This document shows, piece by piece, positions 4,847-8,470 of a stretch of 8,470 nt of DNA. Source of the stretch: Acidobacteriaceae bacterium (lineage in GTDB: Bacteria; Acidobacteriota; Terriglobia; Terriglobales; Acidobacteriaceae); contig PMCH01000115.1 in NCBI GenBank assembly GCA_003154055.1, positions 1-8,470 on the forward strand. Reading direction: 5' to 3'. Positions within the stretch are counted from its first letter, which is position 1, and every line of letters begins with the position of its first letter. Below the pieces are notes generated by a model. That model was given only the letters and a program-made list of their open reading frames with translations. It did not search any database and was not told the origin of the DNA. A program made the translations under genes and the position numbers.

Positions 4847-6106
4847 TTACACCACATTGACGACGGCCGGTTCCGTTTCGCCGGTAGCGACCGTGGACGA
4901 CGACGACGGCAGTTCGCCCAGCGGGCAGTTGGGCGACAGGTAGCTCAACTTGCGCTGGATGATCTCCTGCGAGTACTTGCCGAGATAATGGGCGATGGTC
5001 TCGACGCGAATCTTGATTCCGCCGGAGGGTTTTGTGGAATCCAAATCTCCGAATTTGAAATACAAAGTTCCGGTCGCTTCGACGATCTTCTGCGCCGGTG
5101 TGTAGGTGGGCTGGTCCATGCCGCACTCGTAGCTGGAAAGCCGCAGCACGCAGGCAATCCAGGGGCAGCGGGTGGCGACCTTGGCGCCCCACATAATCTC
5201 ATTGGTGTTGCTGCTGTAGGACGACGCCCAGACATCGGAAATGTCGAAGGGGCTCTTGATGAGGCCATCGCGCAGGTCAGCTTCGAAGAGCCAGTTCATC
5301 AGGTCCATATCCGCCGGCAGGTATTGCAGCCACAGAATCGGGTAGCCATAGGCCTGGATATCCGCCTCGATCTCGTGCCCAATACCGATGTCCATGTGGT
5401 AGGGACGTGCCAGCACCAGGATGCAGGGCTTCTGATTTTTTGCGCACCACGTCAGAATGTCGCGCCCCTGCTTGCGGGCGCGCTCAGTCAGGTCGTCGAG
5501 CGCTGCGAAGCCGGCTTTGACTGCGCGCGCCGTTTCTTCCTTGTCGAGATCGAAAGCATCTTTCAGGGATATATAAAGCTGATCGGTCACCATGTGGCGG
5601 TCGCCCAGGCTGACGAACGGAGATGCATGGATCACGTTGTTCTCGGCGAAGATGTCGCGCTCTTTGAGGAAGCCGGACTTGATGTTCTCCGGACCGGCCA
5701 TGACGCGCGTGCAGGTCACTGTGTCCACGACGTGACCGTGCAGAACCGAGGGCAGCGAGTGAATCATGGGGCTGAGCAGGATGTTGATTTTCTTTTTCTG
5801 CCCGAAGATCAGCTCGCCATAGTGTCCGCTCATGGCCTTGACGGGATAGCAGCAGTCCACGGTGCCGCGCCCCTTGCCGAACTCGCGACCCTGCTCCTCC
5901 GAAGTGTCGGAGCTGAAGATGATGTTCTCCGACTCCACGCCGAGATCCCGCAGGAAGCCCACCCAGAACTGGTGGGTCGTCCAGATGTTAAGGACTTTGG
6001 GGATACCCACGCGCAGTTGCGAGCGATCCTTCTTCTTACTTACGGCAACTTCAGTTGCGGCGGAACCCTTCCTGGCGAACCATGTCTGCAACGTTCGGAT
6101 AGGCAT
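4847..6106 (-). CDS. Acyl-CoA dehydratase activase-related protein (DUF2229/HgdB-like module), 419 aa in this frame
   Basis: This corresponds to the C-terminal half of long activase proteins, where it is usually fused behind the ASKHA domains. Family-like sequence starts near residue 32 (RVGIPKVLNIW, the DUF2229 opening). It continues through C85-C86 (DCCYPVKAMSGH), C132 (TCTRVM), the RPYH motif (LARPYHMDIGIGHEIE, about 233-248), C314, C319, and LSSYECGMDQ with C328, then a GGIKIRVE segment and a low-complexity tail (SSSSTVATGE). The conserved cysteines suggest an Fe-S or cofactor role in electron transfer to a dehydratase or reductase. ATG 6106 is the first in-frame start but has only a weak GAGAAG upstream. 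It overlaps the activase end by 56 nt in a +1 frame, so residues 1-25 may not be native. Either two proteins or one frameshifted gene is possible. Confidence 0.8.
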   Translation of the reverse strand: MPIRTLQTWFARKGSAATEVAVSKKKDRSQLRVGIPKVLNIWTTHQFWVGFLRDLGVESENIIFSSDTSEEQGREFGKGRGTVDCCYPVKAMSGHYGELIFGQKKKINILLSPMIHSLPSVLHGHVVDTVTCTRVMAGPENIKSGFLKERDIFAENNVIHASPFVSLGDRHMVTDQLYISLKDAFDLDKEETARAVKAGFAALDDLTERARKQGRDILTWCAKNQKPCILVLARPYHMDIGIGHEIEADIQAYGYPILWLQYLPADMDLMNWLFEADLRDGLIKSPFDISDVWASSYSSNTNEIMWGAKVATRCPWIACVLRLSSYECGMDQPTYTPAQKIVEATGTLYFKFGDLDSTKPSGGIKIRVETIAHYLGKYSQEIIQRKLSYLSPNCPLGELPSSSSTVATGETEPAVVNVV

Positions 6107-8312
6107 TTTTCGTCTTCTCGATTCCGGCTTTGATGACCTTCATTTCAGTTAAGTCTTCGACCAGCCCTTTCGGGCAGGAGTTGTTGACGATCACGCGTTC
6201 CCAACCCGTGGTCAGCGGAACCTTGCTCCAGGGGCGGCCCTTGCCTTCGAGCAGCGCGACGTCGATGAAGCTGCGCTGACAATTGACCGGGCACCAGTGG
6301 CAGACGGTGTCTGTAGAAGTAGCCGTCTTGTAAGTGAGCCTCTCGATGGAGTCGAAGCCGCGGAAAATCGTCTGCCCGCCGCCCTTCCACCAGTCGAGCG
6401 CAACCAGTGCAGCGCCGATCGCGCCAGCCTCGCCGGAGTAAGGATGAACCACGACTTCGGCCTCGGGGACCTTGCTGAGAATGAAGTCCACCTGGGTCTT
6501 CACAACCGCGAGGTTGCGATGTGTTCCGCCCTGCAAAATGTACTTGCGGCCGACCTGCTGGAGATTGTTCATGCCGCCGGCGTAGATCCAGACGTTGAGC
6601 GGCAGAATGGCGCATAACCCGGCGAGAATCTCTTCCGCCTGCCATCCCTTGCGCTGCTGGTTGACGATATCGCTTTGCAGGAACACGCCGCAGCCCATGG
6701 AAAGAGTTGGCATCGCCAGCGCTTTGAAGGCGCCGTCAGCCATATCTCCCATCGGGATATTGAAACGCTCGGCAACCCCCTGCAAGAACGCGCCGTTCCC
6801 GGAGGAGCACTGCGAGTTCAGCCGGAAATCAGTAACCGCGCCGTTGTTCAGAATCATGATCTTCACATCCACGCCGCCGACATCGCAGATGCAATCGGCG
6901 TCAGGAAAGAAATGAAGACCGGCGGAGGCGTGAGCGATGGTTTCAACCACCGGGCAATCGGCTCCCAGGATCCCCTTAAGCAGATCCTTGCCGTACCCGG
7001 TGATGGCGAGGCCCAAAATGTCGCCGTCGCTGACCACCGCCCGTACCTGTCGAAACAGGGCCTTGGCATCTTCGATCGGGTTGCCTTTGCTCAAGGCGTA
7101 GCAGGAGAACAGAAGTTCCTTCTCCGGCGACATGCAGACTGCCTTAGCGGTGGTGGAACCGAAATCGCAACCTAGCAGCACGGGGCCGATGCTGTGGCCG
7201 GTCACCGCGACGCCGGCGGGCGGAGCGGACGCCTGGGGCTTCTCGTATCGGGCTTTGAACGTGGCGAGGTCGGCGTCGTCTTTGCAGAGCCCGCCGCGGC
7301 CCATCTTCTTCTTTTCTTCGTACTGGCCCGTTTCGATCCAATACTTGAGTTTGTCGGAGCCGAAGTAGAGACCAGTGGCGCCGCTTTCGCGCAGAGCGAC
7401 TTCCACGCAGCCGAGCGCAGCGTAGTAGAGGGCGTTGTCCGGGACACGGATGAGCGTGGAAATATCGCGGTCGTCCGAGACCTGAATCTTGCGCTCCTTC
7501 CACACTTTGCCCAGATGATAGCGCCAGGCTTCCTGCAAGCCCTTGAAGAAGAGGTTCGGGCCGCCGAGCAGAAGAATCTCCGGCATCGGCGTGTTGCCCT
7601 TGGTTAGCGTAGCGAGGTTCTGATACACCACCGCCTCGAATAGCGAGGCAATGATTTCTTCCACCGGAACTCCGGCCTTCAGCAGCGTGTTGGCATCCGC
7701 TTCCGCGAAGATGCCGCACTTGCTGCTGATCTTGTGCAAAGGGTATCCGGAGTAGCCCATCTTGGAAAGGCTTTCGGACGAAATCTCCAGCTTGCGCGCC
7801 GTCTTCTCGATGAACGTTCCCGTGCCGCCCGAGCAGGCGCTCTGCATCAGGACCTGCTTGCTGCGTGAGATGCCTTCTCCCTGGAAGAAAATTGTCTTCA
7901 TGTCTTCGCCGCCGATTTCGCTGACGAAGCGCACGTTGGGATGAAGTTTGTCCACGGCGGCAGCCACCGCCACCACTTCCTGCACAACTTTGCCGCCAAC
8001 CAGTGGCGCTATGATCCCCGCACCCGATCCGGTAAAGAAGACGCGGTCGCGTCCCGGGGTCAGGCCGTGACTGGTCTCCAGCAATGTGAGGAACGAGAGA
8101 ACTTTTTCCGCCTGGCGCGTGTTGTGGCGCTCATAGGCCTGCGCCAGAACCTCGCCTCGCGGAGAAGCCAGCGTGTACTTACAGGTGGTGCTGCCCACGT
8201 CCAACCCACAGATCAGGCTTTCGCCCTCATAAACTGCGGGCGATGGTATGGCAGCCAGCAGTGCGCCCGGCTCGCCTTCAATCCCTTGAATCTGAACCAA
8301 TCCGTTCGCCAT
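6051..8312 (-). CDS. 2-hydroxyacyl-CoA dehydratase / benzoyl-CoA reductase type activase, tandem BcrA/BadF ASKHA domains, 753 aa
   Basis: An ATP-dependent archerase-type activase: ATP hydrolysis drives one electron from a [4Fe-4S] cluster to a radical dehydratase or reductase in the cytoplasm. ATG 8312 is chosen because AGAGG (8321-8325) lies 8 nt upstream; an upstream in-frame GTG (8319-8321) overlaps that site. Two ASKHA repeats are visible. Repeat 1 (about 33-305) has GLDVGSTTCK, EIGGEDMKT, C160 in SACSGGTGTF and C199 in SSKCGIFAEA. Repeat 2 (about 378-640) has GCDFGSTTAK, DVGGVDVKI, C502 in SQCSSGNGAF and C541 in SMGCGVFLQS. These match the HgdC-type nucleotide and cluster motifs. A C-terminal Cys set follows (C671-x2-C674-x3-C678 ... 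C713), as in the long fused homologues. The frame stops at TGA 6051-6053, where the fused family would continue into the DUF2229 module. Confidence 0.92.
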   Translation of the reverse strand: MANGLVQIQGIEGEPGALLAAIPSPAVYEGESLICGLDVGSTTCKYTLASPRGEVLAQAYERHNTRQAEKVLSFLTLLETSHGLTPGRDRVFFTGSGAGIIAPLVGGKVVQEVVAVAAAVDKLHPNVRFVSEIGGEDMKTIFFQGEGISRSKQVLMQSACSGGTGTFIEKTARKLEISSESLSKMGYSGYPLHKISSKCGIFAEADANTLLKAGVPVEEIIASLFEAVVYQNLATLTKGNTPMPEILLLGGPNLFFKGLQEAWRYHLGKVWKERKIQVSDDRDISTLIRVPDNALYYAALGCVEVALRESGATGLYFGSDKLKYWIETGQYEEKKKMGRGGLCKDDADLATFKARYEKPQASAPPAGVAVTGHSIGPVLLGCDFGSTTAKAVCMSPEKELLFSCYALSKGNPIEDAKALFRQVRAVVSDGDILGLAITGYGKDLLKGILGADCPVVETIAHASAGLHFFPDADCICDVGGVDVKIMILNNGAVTDFRLNSQCSSGNGAFLQGVAERFNIPMGDMADGAFKALAMPTLSMGCGVFLQSDIVNQQRKGWQAEEILAGLCAILPLNVWIYAGGMNNLQQVGRKYILQGGTHRNLAVVKTQVDFILSKVPEAEVVVHPYSGEAGAIGAALVALDWWKGGGQTIFRGFDSIERLTYKTATSTDTVCHWCPVNCQRSFIDVALLEGKGRPWSKVPLTTGWERVIVNNSCPKGLVEDLTEMKVIKAGIEKTKNAYPNVADMVRQEGFRRN

Positions 8313-8470
8313 GAACTTCACCTCTTTCTCTTGCTCGCTCGCCTTTCAGGTGCAGTTACATGTTCCGCTCAGGCCCGGGCCAGTCCCCGGTCCTGGGCCA
8401 GATGGAGAACGTAATTTGATGATGTCCCCGAATACCCCTTGTGCGGGATTTTGTAGGTAGCGCGCCGTAC
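8313..8470 (-). other. Upstream region of the activase gene; possible 3' end of a preceding gene
   Basis: On the minus strand all three frames are open from the window edge until stops at 8369-8371, 8356-8358 and 8346-8348. The tail of an upstream operon gene could end here, 33-56 bp before the activase start, but about 35-40 codons are too few to choose a frame. The frame ending at 8369-8371 (last residues HLAQDRGLARA) has the most GC-rich third positions. Apart from the activase ribosome-binding site AGAGG at 8321-8325, I see no promoter or other element. Confidence 0.3.

Noticed and set aside
6045..6080. Programmed +1 frameshift of the prfB type at the end of the activase
   Set aside because: The Shine-Dalgarno-like AGGAAGGG is about 9 nt from the AAC-TGA, not the 3 nt used in prfB, and there is no CTT-type slippery codon. 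Mutation, sequencing error or gene fission are simpler.
4988..6133. 381-codon + strand open frame opposite the DUF2229 gene
   Set aside because: It mirrors the codon pattern of the minus-strand gene, whose sequence carries recognisable family motifs (VGIPKVLN, RPYH, LSSYECG).
7941..8414. 157-codon + strand frame over the start of the activase gene
   Set aside because: It lies antisense to well-conserved ASKHA motifs, has no good ribosome-binding site and would cover the activase start signals.

Overview
The window is bacterial DNA of high GC content. No marker gene fixes the taxon. A lipoprotein combining an Ig-like domain with a probable beta-propeller, beside a tandem-domain CoA-dehydratase activase, suggests a soil or sediment bacterium, possibly an acidobacterium; this is a weak inference.

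Layout. (1) Positions 1-2384 are the integrase end of a mobile element, all on the + strand: the 3' end of an unrecognised gene cut by the window edge (3-230), a run of small accessory ORFs (292-558 doubtful; 530-724; 816-1001 with a zinc-ribbon CxxC...CxxC; 998-1216 coupled to it by ATGA), then an intact tyrosine recombinase (1269-2384). (2) Positions 2385-3079 are the integration junction. They hold a complete tRNA-Arg(TCT) with encoded CCA (2446-2522) and, about 130 bp further on, a decayed tRNA 3' end (2629-2656). The two share a 20-bp imperfect direct repeat that continues past the CCA. A dispersed-repeat-like palindrome and a long non-coding stretch follow. (3) Positions 3080-4777 encode a secreted lipoprotein whose ribosome-binding site lies inside a strong hairpin. 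(4) Positions 4806-4840 form a perfect 12-bp stem between convergent genes. (5) Positions 8312 down to 4847 (- strand) encode a two-ASKHA-domain acyl-CoA dehydratase / benzoyl-CoA reductase type activase and, in a +1-shifted frame overlapping its end, the DUF2229/HgdB-like module that is normally fused to it.

How it works together. The left third is mobile DNA recombined at or beside a tRNA. The right two thirds look like resident chromosome. The activase pair would use ATP hydrolysis to deliver low-potential electrons through a [4Fe-4S] cluster to a radical-type dehydratase or reductase; no classical catalytic dehydratase subunits lie in the window. The most notable points are the split activase, the four cluster-type cysteines supplied by one chain, the duplicated tRNA end next to an integrase that sits on the unusual (5') side of the tRNA, and the RBS-occluding hairpin. 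I did not find a clearly new system. No CRISPR array, insertion sequence, rRNA or origin was seen.
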